From Drosophila miranda (lineage: Eukaryota > Arthropoda > Insecta > Diptera > Drosophilidae), in NCBI RefSeq assembly GCF_003369915.1, contig NC_046677.1, forward strand, positions 13,392,001-13,456,000: a DNA stretch of 64,000 nt, given 5' to 3'. The position numbers and the translations under genes are program-made. Shown piece after piece: positions 52,008-64,000 of the stretch. The notes beneath the pieces are model-generated. The model saw nothing but the letters and a program-made list of their open reading frames with translations, made no database searches and had not been told where the DNA came from. The number at the start of each line of letters is the position of its first letter. Position 1 is the stretch's first letter.

Positions 52008-52552
52008 TATACCCGATACTCAAAATGAGTATTGGGGAGTATTAGATTTGTGGTGAAAATGGATTTGTGTAACGTTCAGAAGGAAGCGTTTCCGACCGAA
52101 AAGTACATATAATCTTGATCAGCACCAATAGCCGAGTCTTACTGCGCCTAGCGCCTAGTGCTCAGAGGATATGCAAGCTAGAGCAACGACATTTTGTATC
52201 CAGACTTTTGTGATATGTCACTGTTACAAGTGTATCTCAAAATTTCCCCCCACCCTCTTCCGCCCCCGCAAAGAACGAAAATCTGTGGCATCCACAATTT
52301 TACAGATGCAAGAAACAAAAAGACAAAAAAAAAACAATTATAGAAAATGACCATATCTATCAGATTGCCGAATCTGGATCAGATCGGGTCATTCTTATAA
52401 CCAAAAGGAACAAATCAATTTGCAGTGCACACTCTCTTTATCGTTCAATGTTATCGCTGTCTGGCGGAGGAAAGCCATACTGACTATCTATCGCGTCTAA
52501 ATGTAGAGATGCGGCCGTAGCAGCAACTCACAACATTTCCTGTCGTTAAAAG
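52008..52552 (-). mobile_element. Interspersed repeat copy R5 (short, inverted relative to R1-R4)
   Basis: Reads in the opposite direction: right-end hairpin 'atactcaaaatgagtat' at about 52,015, then the 'cctagtgctcagag' module, one GGGCGG-type module, the GA-related region and the left-end hairpin at about 52,510-52,535. Large internal parts are missing, including the microsatellite and one module, so it is about half length. It starts about 210 bp from the odorant receptor stop. Confidence 0.8.
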
Positions 52553-52766
52553 TGGAATTACTTATAGATAAATACGATGCTTTAGTTTTTAAACAATCCA
52601 TAAAAACGGCTATAAATTTTAATCCCATCCCACCAAACATCCAACTTGCTAACACTATTATGTAATGCAGACTAATGTTAGAGAACTTAGAATTTATAAA
52701 TAAATTTAAAAAGTTTTTTTTTGGGGAAAAGTGCTATTTATTATATGATATGCGTGAGAGAATCTT

Positions 52767-54020
52767 TTACAATTGATCTTCGTAGTAAAGCGAACGCAGT
52801 AATGTGAAATAGCTCATTGATGTACTTAGAATCGCCGTAAAGCTTTGAAGAGAGAGAGTTGAAAATTTAAACGCCGTTATTCTGACTGGTCGGTGACTAC
52901 ACAGTATCATAAATCTTAAGTCATTACGGAACTGATGGCTCATGGAAGTGTATGAATAAAAATTGCTTATGTCTGGATTCTCCCAATCACATCCATAGAG
53001 GTGGCGTGCTGTATTTGTGGAGTGTATAATCAACGCATCACCATTTTCACAAAGCACATATAACTGTGAAATCGCGGAGGATATGTACACAATAAATTTA
53101 ACGTATTCTCCAATGAACATATTTGTTCCAGTAATTATTTGAAAGCCAACCATGCAAATTAGAAGCGATGAAATCATTAGATTCACCAAGAGTATGGGAT
53201 TAAAAAAGTCTTCCAAGCACTTGGCGAACCTGATAATTTTGTTGTGCTGTTGAACAATATTGTGCAGTCGTTGCAGCTGCAAATGTTGCTTGTCAGCTCG
53301 TTCTTTAGCCGCAGTCAGTACGTTGTCGACACGTTCATGCAGCAGTCGAAACTGTCCACAGGTGTACGTTATGAAAAACCCAAAAATTGAATCTTCGGCA
53401 AACAATGTGGTCACCACACAAATACCGGCATACGACGTAAACATGTAGGTGAACACATAACGCATCCAACTGCTGTACGTATCGTATGGGAACAGCATTT
53501 TATAGGGAAATGGTTTCTCTACTGCGTCTACTCCAGTACGAAAGAATATTTCCACCAACGGCAGGGCGCAGTACATACAGATTAGACAGGAAAGCAGACC
53601 CGTCATGATGGTAAAGGTGAACATTCGCTTATGGCACTCGGCGTTAACACTGATGTGGGTGTTTTCTGGAATCCAAATATCGCGTTCAAATTGTTCAATT
53701 AATTGCCGAAATTTTCGCTGGTTAAATCGTAAATGAAGCAATCTCACAAAGTTTAGGGCGCCCATGAATGTGGTGCAACAATTTTCCGTAGTCATAATAA
53801 TATCGGAAAGGTGGGTTACCAAATATGCTGTTTGAAACCCGATCGTTATACCAACGGATGCTATGACGTACCAAGCCCACGCGGTGTATAGTGTAGAACA
53901 CATTGAGCTGTTATCCTTCCTTGATGAGGGCACAAATGGCCAAGAGCCATTCAGCTTCAGCCAGACACATTGAACTGGTAAACGAAAAGTGATAGCTGTG
54001 TATTGCTGTAGGTTAAACAT
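52767..54020 (-). CDS. Odorant receptor (insect 7tm_6 family), intronless, 417 aa
   Basis: Insect odorant receptors are seven-helix, inverted-topology ion-channel subunits that pair with Orco in olfactory neurons and set odour specificity. The frame is complete, 417 aa, close to the usual 380-420. Hydrophobic segments appear near residues 49-69, 77-98, 135-155, 180-215, 275-300 and 310-330. The family's C-terminal signature is present: a Ser/Thr-rich last helix ending 'TAILSTSMSYFTLLRSLYYEDQL', preceded by 'RPVRITAFKFSTLSLQSF'. It also has the 'CDWENPD' loop found in many members. I cannot assign the subfamily; it does not resemble Or35a as I remember it, and I recall no Or gene at this place in D. 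melanogaster. A TATA box lies about 50 bp upstream of the ATG. Repeats flank it on both sides. No disabling change seen. Confidence 0.88.
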   Translation of the reverse strand: MFNLQQYTAITFRLPVQCVWLKLNGSWPFVPSSRKDNSSMCSTLYTAWAWYVIASVGITIGFQTAYLVTHLSDIIMTTENCCTTFMGALNFVRLLHLRFNQRKFRQLIEQFERDIWIPENTHISVNAECHKRMFTFTIMTGLLSCLICMYCALPLVEIFFRTGVDAVEKPFPYKMLFPYDTYSSWMRYVFTYMFTSYAGICVVTTLFAEDSIFGFFITYTCGQFRLLHERVDNVLTAAKERADKQHLQLQRLHNIVQQHNKIIRFAKCLEDFFNPILLVNLMISSLLICMVGFQIITGTNMFIGEYVKFIVYISSAISQLYVLCENGDALIIHSTNTARHLYGCDWENPDISNFYSYTSMSHQFRNDLRFMILCSHRPVRITAFKFSTLSLQSFTAILSTSMSYFTLLRSLYYEDQL

Positions 54021-54071
54021 GACTTTTTGAAGTACCAGTGCCTTGTCAATGGAAAGAACTGACCGATAACG

Positions 54072-54079
54072 CTTTTATA
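54072..54079 (-). promoter_or_regulatory. TATA box of the odorant receptor gene
   Basis: TATAAAAG on the minus strand, about 52 bp upstream of the start codon. A start site 30 bp downstream would give a 5'UTR of about 28 nt. A nearby 'TCAGTT' at 54,057-54,062 looks like an initiator but is only about 19 bp away, so it probably is not the true start site. Confidence 0.5.
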
Positions 54080-54312
54080 TCTGATTAAATTTCTAAATGT
54101 ATAGGAAATTTGAAAGAGAATTTTATATGAGTCAAATACCGGCCTGCGGCGTGTAATGGACGTCCTTAAAATATTCATTAAAAGCCTTCACCAGGGTAGC
54201 TACCAAATTATACGGTTTAAATAGTCGGTGATACGAAGCTTACAGTTAAGTTTCCTTAAATACACAAAAATTTGGCAAAACAAGAGTATTTTTTTTGTCA
54301 TATTTCTGTTTT

Positions 54313-55432
54313 ATTATACCCGATACTCAAAATGAGTATTGGGGTATATTAGATTTGTGGTAAAAGTGGATGTGTGTAACGTCCAGAAGGAATCGTTTCC
54401 GACCCCATAAAGTATATATATTCTTGATCAGCATCAATAGCCGAGTCGATTGAGCCCTGTCTGTCTGTCCGTCCGTCCGTCCGTCCGTCCGTCCGTCCGT
54501 CCGTCCGTCCCCTTAAGCGCCTAGTGCTCAAAGACTATAAGAGCTAGGGCGACGATGTTTTGGATCCAGACTTCAATGATATGTCACTGCTACAAAAATA
54601 TTTCAAAACTTCGCCCCGCCCACTTCCGCCCCCACAAAGGACGAAAATCTGTGGCATCCACATTTTTAAAGATACGATAAAACCAAAAACGCAGAATCGG
54701 TGAGGATGACCATATCTTCTACAGTGCAAAATCTGAACCAGATCGTATAATGATTATAGCCAGAATCAAGAAAATAATTTCATTCTTTCTCGCTCTGTCT
54801 CTCTCTAACACACAGGTTTCATGGTCGGTTTTGTCAATTGCAAAATATGAGTTCAAGGATCTCAGAACCTATAAGAGCCAGAGCAACCAAATTTGGTATC
54901 CACACTCCTGTGATATCGGACCTTGACCGTTTCGTGTCCAAATTTCGCCACACCCCCTTCCGCCCCCGCAAAGGACGAAAATCTGGGGCATCCACAAATC
55001 TCAGAGACTATTAAGGCTAGAGAAACCAAATTTGGTATCCGCACTTCTGTTAGATCTCACTATTAAACGTATATCTCAGAATTTCGCCCCACCCCCTTCC
55101 GCCCCCACAAAAGACGAAAATCTGTTGCATCCACAATATTGCACATTCGAGAAAACTAAAAACGCAGAATCATAGATAATGACCATATCTATCAGATTGC
55201 TAAATCTGGATCAGATCGGATCATTTTTGTAGCCAAAAGCAAGAAATCAATTTTCAGTGGCTACGCAGCGCCCGACGTCACGCTCAGACTGATTTTCTGT
55301 CTCTCTCGCACGCACTCTTTGTCGTGTGGTTCAATATTAGCGGCGTCTGCCGCAGGAGAGCCATACTGACTTAGTATCGGGTATAACTGTAGAGTTGCGG
55401 TGTCCGCAGCAATTCACACCGTTTCACCTCGT
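54313..55432 (-). mobile_element. Interspersed repeat copy R6 (full length, inverted)
   Basis: About 1.12 kb, reading opposite to R1-R4 and in the same direction as R5. It starts with the right-end hairpin 'tactcaaaatgagta', then a GTCC microsatellite, three GGGCGG-type modules, the two GA-rich words near 54,790-54,815 and 55,290-55,315, and ends with the left hairpin 'gagttgc...gcaattc' near 55,391-55,414. It is the most complete copy with R2. No protein is encoded. Confidence 0.87.
54460..54511 (+). repeat. GTCC/GTCT tetranucleotide tract inside repeat R6
   Basis: About twelve tetranucleotide units, GTCT first then GTCC. The same tract is shorter in R1, R2 and R3 and nearly absent in R4. 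GTCY microsatellites are a recurrent part of Helentron-type non-autonomous elements in flies. Length differences between copies show the tract itself mutates by slippage. Confidence 0.9.
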
Positions 55433-57050
55433 TTAATCATGAATTTGTCATTTTGTATATAAAAAGGTGGCAAACGGGATCGCTCTACATATGTATGTTG
55501 CGGTTTATGTACGAAGTATGTTTTCACAGGCCTCCGGGTGGAAAAGTATAAACAACCTTCACTCCCGTGATGTGTTATGTTAAATGACAGCCGGGGCACA
55601 ATTTTCGGTCCGAAAATTTCCAAAAATGGAAACGCTGCATAGACCTCTGTCTCAACCATCAGTTTGGTGTATCAAAGATTGTTGTTTTCTTTTTGGGTTT
55701 TTTCGGCGTATCTGTTCTTGGAATTTTTCAAACCGAAAAGTACGTTTTCTCTGCGCCTCCCCGAAGACTGTGTATTTGTTGTTAGATTCTGGCACCGACT
55801 CAGCTGCCCAAGCCATTGACTGAACAGATGAAGCCGTGTAGGCAGCGGGGCCGGATGTAGATGAAAAGAGGAGTTTCTACGGGACAACACTAATCATCTT
55901 TTTGGTCCCTCATGAAACATCGGGGTATTGTATAGTCTTTGATAATATAATATATATACATGTGTGTCAGTTCATACAACGAAAACATAGCAACCGAATT
56001 TTCTGCATTGGGTCCCAGGCTCTGGCTCTCGTTCGGTTCGAGCCGCGTTGCATGTGCTTCTGTAACACACATAAAATAGTGTGAAAGTATTTGATTTTAT
56101 GCTTTTTTAAATTTTTGTTTTGTGTTGTGGTTCCTGCGTATTTTAATTAATGGGTGCACACGTATGTATTCTCCCGTATTCTTCGATTGTTCTGCGGTTC
56201 TGGAATTGCTGGCATTTATAATTGTGAAATGGACAAAAGATTTCTAATCTGATGCGCAAGTATGACACTACAAGTTGTATAGACCCATTTCTTACTAATT
56301 TGCAAGAAACGGAAATCATACAAATGCAAGAACACAGGCAGCACAGGGCGCCCAAGTGTGCGATGAGTCATTGACTTGATTTGATGATTGCTCTTCTTTT
56401 CAAACGCACGACAGTAGTTCTATTTAGCATTTGAATTAGAGATGGAAAGTCATTCATATTGGGGGTTTTATAAATACCAATTCTTTATTTCCTATTGCAT
56501 TATGCCATTAATACGTCGTTAATATTCATATAACATTGTTCGTTTACTTATTACTTCGCACGCGTCTACAACAAATACTCAACAAAAAAGTGTTTATAAA
56601 GGAGATACAAAATTCATATATATACAGAGATAGAGCCAACAAAACACAAGGTTTATAGAACGAAAGTATCTAAGGTGTGTGTGTACCAAACTCTTAAGTG
56701 TATGGTATAGAGCGATAAACCTTTCGAAATTTCATAGTCAAAACTTTGGTTTCTTTAACGATCCGTGGGAAATACTCGCGCTAACCAACAATTGTATCTA
56801 TTTGCTAATAAATATTCTTTCTCCATTATACAAATGTTGAATGTTTGCTTATTTATGGGGAGGGGGGCTTTTATATTTTGGTTTAGTTGTTCTGTTCACA
56901 CGTCCACGACTAATTGAATCATTCAACTAGATAGATACATTGGTTTCTTGCTTGCTTTCGATAGATCGGAAATCATTATGATTACGAGTTGGGCTAAAAA
57001 TTAAGATAGATTTTTATAACTAGGAGTGTGTAAAGTTAAGGTTTATCCAT
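55433..57050. other. Spacer and probable Rab14 3'UTR, no other gene seen
   Basis: AT-rich. A minus-strand AATAAA (plus 'tttatt' at about 56,481) would give Rab14 a 3'UTR of about 570 nt. Frames at 55,414-56,355 on both strands look like chance, with no family resemblance. Confidence 0.5.
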
Positions 57051-59454
<2,404 letters not shown>

Positions 59455-59824
59455 CGTTTTAGTTCACCTTAGGGAGCGGATGGAATGTAGGGCGGTTACG
59501 TTACGAAGTGCTGCGGGGGGCTGCGTGTTCCTGTGTGTGTACCTGTGCGCCTGTGTGTGTCTATTGTTGTTTTCGGGCAAGCAGATTTTTCAACCAGATA
59601 TCTTCGAATTCAAACTGCAGTACAGTATTGTGCACATACACGCACTGGTGTGATGGGCAAGGGCAAGGCGACCAAAATGGTATTGATTTAATTATTGTTA
59701 CTTGCCAAATTACACAAAAACAGTAGAAACTTTTCTTTTGCGTTTTCTTGTTTTTGCATACAGCGTATCGATTAGAGCAGCAATACCGTCGTGAGTGCTA
59801 TCGTATCTATCGAATTTTGTTCAC

Positions 59825-59832
59825 TATCGATA
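59825..59832. promoter_or_regulatory. DRE palindrome between Rab14 and NOL10
   Basis: TATCGATA lies among several partial copies: 'gtatcgatt' at 59,765, 'ctatcgaa' at about 59,808 and 'ctatcgatt' at 60,045. It stands between two divergent housekeeping genes, about 310 bp upstream of the NOL10 ATG and about 370 bp upstream of the predicted Rab14 first-exon donor, so it probably belongs to a shared bidirectional promoter. Confidence 0.5.
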
Positions 59833-60138
59833 GATACGCGGCTAAATCTGGGCAAGAAAGTAACCAAATAATTTTGCTATTACTTTTACAGGTTTGCAAA
59901 CACACACGTAAAATTTGGAATGTAAATATTGAATCCGAAAAAATGGAAATTTATGAAACAATTTAATGCGCATTTGAGCACATTGCGCACTGAAAATGCA
60001 GCTCTGCTTCAAACAATCCATTTCCACAACCGATTGTATTTATACTATCGATTGACTTTGCAGCTCTAGCGGGGCACACGTGTTGCGGACCTCTTCGTTT
60101 GTTTATGTGCAGTATTTTTTTAATATATTGCCGAAAAC

Positions 60139-62505
60139 ATGTTCGTGAACGAAGTTAACGATGTGAAAATATACAACCTGAGTGCCGGAAAGTCGGTGCC
60201 GGATGTAAGTTAAATCTTATTTAAGAAATGAAGCAGCCAAATGAAAGTTGTCTCTTTTAGTGGCTGACGGATCGGCGGAAGAAGTCAAAGCTGATGAAGA
60301 AGGTAGACTCGCGGCGGCAGATCGAGCTCATCCAAGACTTTGACATGCCCGGCGTGTGCACCAGCATTCGCATGAGTCCCGACCAGCAATACATCCTAGC
60401 CACAGGCACGTACAAGCCGCGTGTCAAATGCTTTGAAGTCTCCAATCTCTCCATCAAATTTGAGCGCTGCTTTGACTCTGAGGTGACCACGTTCGAAGTC
60501 ATTAGCGACGACTATTGTAAAATGGTGTTCCTGCAATGCGACCGCTATGTAGAAATTCACGCGGCCCACGGACGGCATTATAGGCTCAGGATTCCACGCT
60601 TTGGACGAGACATAAAGTACCACAAGCCCAGCTGTGATATGTACATTGTGGGAGTGGGCAAGGTGAGCATAAACACCATCGATCCCTTTTCCATTCTGAT
60701 CTCTTCTTTTCTAGGATATTTATCGACTGAATCTGGAGCGTGGACAGTTCCTACAGCCCTTTGAGACAGATGCCAGCTGTCTGAACGCGTGCGATGTGAA
60801 CCCCGAGCATCATCTGCTCGTTGCCGGCTCTAAAGAGGGCACAGTTGAGGCATGGGACCCGCGAACAAAGCAACGCTGCTCCACCTTGGACGTGGCTATG
60901 AAATTGCCCGGAGTCAAGGAGTTTCCCTCAGTAACAGCTCTAAAATATCGTAGTGGTTTGCATATGGCTGTGGGCACAGCCTCTGGTCATGTTCTTATCT
61001 ACGATATACGTGCCAAGCAGCCACTGCTAGTAAAGAATCACCTGAATCGACTGCCTATCAAACGGTTGGCCTTTAACCCTGCCCAGAATGCTGTTTATAG
61101 CTTGGACGAGGCGACGCTGAAGCTGTGGGATGAGCAGACGGGCAAGCAGATCGCCTATGTGGAGTCAACCAGCTCGTTCAACGATTTCTGTACCATACCC
61201 GATACGGGCATGTTCTTCCTGGCCCAAGAAGATGTGAAAATGTTGACCTACTACGTCCCCGCAATGGGACCGGCTCCCCGTTGGTGCTCGTTCCTGGACA
61301 ATCTCACCGAGGAGATCGAATCGGAGGTTCTGGAGAATGTCTACGATGACTATCAGTTTGTTACGGCAAAGGAGCTGGCAGAATTGGGCATGGAACATCT
61401 TGTTGGCACCAATCTACTCAAGGGCTACATGCATGGGTGAGTGCAAAGCAGAACTTAATCTTGGATTGAGCCGTTTGGGAAATAAATTTGTTCTTTTTTT
61501 AGCTACTTTATGGACGCTCGTTTGTATAATAAGGCCAAGGCTGTTGTTGAACCCTTCGCCTTTGACCGGTTCCGCAAGGATAAGATCCGGCAGGAGATCG
61601 AAAGCGAGAGAAAGTCGCGTCTGCAGATCGATTCGAAACTGCCAAAAGTCAACAAGGAGTTGGCTCTCAAGATTATGGACGAGCAGGCCAATCCCTCAAA
61701 CAATGCCAAGCAGCGCAATGTGCCCAATCTTCTCGAGGATTCACGTTTCAAGGCCATGTTCGAGAACTCTGACTTTGCGGTCAACAAAGAGGCGGAGGAG
61801 TATCGTCTTCTGGCTCCTGTTCTCAACCGCTTGGACAAGTCCAAGGCCAAGGAGTTGAAGCAGAGGGTGGAGGTGGCTAGAGTGGCCGAGCTGCATGCCG
61901 ATGAGGCTCAGCAACGGGACGACAGCGATAATGACGAGGATCTGTTCGGTTTTGAAAAGAGCGACCGCGAGAAGGAAGAGGAGAGTGGTGATGAGGCCTC
62001 TTCGGATGACGATGACAGACGGGAATATGTCAAGGAAATGAAACAGGCCTACAAACAGGTGAAGCGGCTGCGCGAGGATGAGGCAGAGGAAGAGGAGGAG
62101 GTAGGAGAAGCAGAAGATAATAAACAGCTTCAAAAGGAAGCCAATAATGACCAAGCAAGACCCTTGAAAAATGGAAATTACCATAATCCATCCACCAATG
62201 CAATTCCCAAACGCTTCACAATGACACCGCTTGATCAGCACCAAGGAAACAGCCTTATGCAGAAGCGAATAAAGCAGGCCAGCCTGCAGGATCGAGTACG
62301 CGTCATGTCCCAGCTGGAAAGTCAGGTGACCAATGTGGGCCGCTCGTTGGGCAATCGACAAATGACCTTCGAGGTGAACAAGCAGAAGAAGTCACAGTAC
62401 CACGCCAAGAAACGCGAGGCGGAGCTGAAGAAGCATCGCGACGAGAGGAGAAGTATCGTCAGACCCATCAAATCGCTGAGGCTAAAAAAGGTTAACTTTA
62501 AGTAG
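60139..62505 (+). CDS. NOL10: Nucleolar protein 10 (NOL10/Enp2), 4 exons, 730 aa
   Basis: Nucleolar WD-repeat protein of the small-subunit processome, needed for early 40S ribosome assembly. Exons 60139-60204, 60261-60662, 60715-61436 and 61503-62505 join in phase to give 730 aa, slightly longer than the human protein. The N-terminus 'VNDVKIYNLSAGKSVPDWL' is typical of the family. WD repeats fill about residues 40-370 ('GSKEGTVEAWDPRTKQR'). After them comes the NUC153 motif, 'DSRFKAMFENSDFAVN', near 475-490. The C-terminal third is acidic and coiled, with Asp/Glu runs and then a Lys/Arg-rich tail. I believe the D. melanogaster orthologue is one of the 34F lethals, l(2)34Fd, but that name is from uncertain memory. 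It converges on the small gene at 62,576. Confidence 0.93.
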
Positions 62506-62575
62506 GGAGGTTGAACAAATTGCAATTAGCTTTGTAAATAAATTCATATTTTAAATTAATATTTAGTTCCTTTGC

Positions 62576-63096
62576 TCAAAAGTCATCCACATTCAACTCG
62601 AACATCGGCAGGGCATCTTGCATTGGACAAGGGTCAACTGGCTCAGCGACTATATCATACTCATCCGTGGACTCGAATTCGGCTATCTGCAGAGGCTCCA
62701 AGTCCAGGTGATCGTCGTACCTCTCTTCCTCTATGTGTGCCATGGAATCTATTACGAAGCCACCATCACTGTAGTCGAAATCATCATCTTCCTCTCCATT
62801 CTTTCCTGAACTCATATTCGTTTGTGGTGCAGCTGCACCTTCTGCTTGGTTATATCTGAATACCTGATCCTTTGAAATCGGGAGAGTTACTTACTTACAA
62901 ATGATTCTCTTCTTTTTGGCATGTTTTCCACCAAACGCAGTAGAGCTTGTGTCACAGGACCCGTCTTGGGCTTTGCCATTTTTTCGAAATACGAACTAAA
63001 AAACAATTCCGAATTTACCAGTTTTAAGGTCTCTTCGGGCTGTCCGAATTGTGTGGAAGCCCATAAAGCCGATTGTTCTGCCCCCATGCTTTTCAT
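62576..63096 (-). CDS. Small acidic protein of unknown function, 2 exons
   Basis: I do not recognise it. Exon 1 (63096-62899) starts at an ATG and ends 'MPKRRESF' at a GTAAGTAA donor. Exon 2 (62863-62576) continues 'VFRYNQAEGAAAP' and ends in an acidic tail rich in Asp/Glu ('EEDDDFDYSDGGF', 'MFELNVDDF'), for about 161 aa. The first half is mixed and helical ('GPVTQALLRLVENMPKRR'); the second looks disordered. The intron would be only 35 nt, far below the usual fly minimum, so the join is uncertain: the true model may differ, or the two frames (69 and 79 codons) may not be joined. The stop is 70 bp from the NOL10 stop, so the 3'UTRs overlap. A nuclear regulatory or chaperone-like role is possible but unsupported. 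Confidence 0.6.
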
Positions 63097-64000
63097 GGAG
63101 AAATAATATGTTTCAGAAGACAGAGATTGAGAAACCGACAGGATGGCCTACTAGACTGGCGAATAAATCAAATTATAGTACATGCATTCTCCAAATGTCA
63201 CACTCTTTAAATCAGAGATGCAAACCGATAAATTGCTTGGCATTGAATAGTTTTGTATATATAGTCGTGTACTTATAGTATGTACTTATGTATATTCCTT
63301 TAAATTAGTTATAACTTTTTGATTTTTGTAAGGATTCGGTTCTTGGAAAACTGAATTAACTAGAAAATGAGAATGAAATTATGTCTTTGGGAAATTATTT
63401 ATTTATTTTATTTAAAGGATAGTATATTTATATGTAGCTGCACTAATACTACAATTCTATCATAATTATTTAGTGCTTAGTACCTTTTCTGTAAAATATA
63501 CTACTGATAAATATTTTAGAAAGTCAATAATTCTATTATCCTACTATTGGAAACTTGAATTCCAGTCGATCAAGTAAATTGACTTTCCAAAATATGTTAC
63601 AATTAGAGCCAGGAACAGAACTGACCATGTTGTCGCGTGATCTGTTCAAAAATGAGTTCCGGAACAGGCCTCATATCGATTTCCTAAGTTAATCTATTCA
63701 TACTGATCCAGCTTTCTACTGCCAAGGTGTGACATTTATTAGCAAATTGTAGATTGCGAGTTTTTCTGTGATCGAATTGCTAATTAACCTGGCATTAGTT
63801 TTTTAGTCCGAAGTAAACACCTTAGTCATAGCTTAGTCTTCCATTGTAGCTTTTCTATTCCTAGGGCGCTCCCGTCCCCATGAACTGAATTGTATACTGT
63901 CATTTTACATGCTGGGCTGGAGCTTTTGTGTCAGACCGAAGCTGCTTTTTAGTCCAATCGATCGGCAAAGCTCAGAAGCTTGTATTGCAGATCCCTTTTT
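63097..64000. other. Intergenic right end, no gene seen
   Basis: AT-rich sequence upstream of the small acidic gene. The 75-codon frame at 63,051-63,278 partly overlaps that gene's exon on the other strand and has no family resemblance. No promoter word stands out and no RNA gene is seen. Confidence 0.45.

Overview
The window is eukaryotic DNA from a Drosophila, most likely of the obscura group (pseudoobscura, persimilis, miranda, subobscura and relatives). The genus is shown by near-intact homologues of fly genes with short 50-70 nt introns, DRE and Motif 1/6 promoter words, and AT-rich spacers. The obscura-group call rests on six copies of a ~1.1 kb interspersed repeat that resembles what I remember of the SGM/ISY Helitron-like elements. 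The gene set (alpha2delta CG4587, spel1, pgant35A, Rab14, NOL10) matches the 34F-35A region of D. melanogaster 2L, i.e. Muller element B. No database search was possible, so species and orthology are judged from memory of the families.

Layout. Bases 1-12,100 are gene-poor and hold three repeat copies and a mariner transposase relic. A single-exon gene for an unrecognised 194-aa multi-pass membrane protein lies at 12,125-12,709, followed by about 11 kb without a supportable gene. An alpha2delta calcium-channel subunit gene spans 24,717-34,595 on the plus strand; its signal-peptide exon is separated from the rest by a 5.6 kb intron that carries a pogo-like DNA transposon remnant. It converges on spel1/MSH2 (minus, 6 exons, 914 aa). 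pgant35A follows (minus, intronless, 630 aa). An unrecognised plus-strand gene with at least five exons lies at 45,055-46,585, with a repeat truncated just before its first visible splice acceptor.

From 48 to 55.4 kb lies an accessory island: a nardilysin/insulinase-like gene that keeps its introns but has two frameshifts, two in-frame stops and lost catalytic and zinc-binding glutamates, then an intact intronless odorant-receptor gene bracketed by two same-orientation repeat copies. Rab14 (minus, 215 aa, with a predicted 5'UTR intron), NOL10 (plus, 730 aa) and a small acidic orphan gene (minus, possibly with a 35-nt intron) complete the window.

Most genes are independent housekeeping or neuronal genes: DNA mismatch repair, mucin-type O-glycosylation, Golgi/endosome trafficking, ribosome biogenesis and calcium-channel trafficking. 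No operon-like logic applies. The features most worth checking are the dead protease locus, the odorant receptor between repeats, the modular repeat with GA-rich words, the repeat next to a splice acceptor, and the very short intron.
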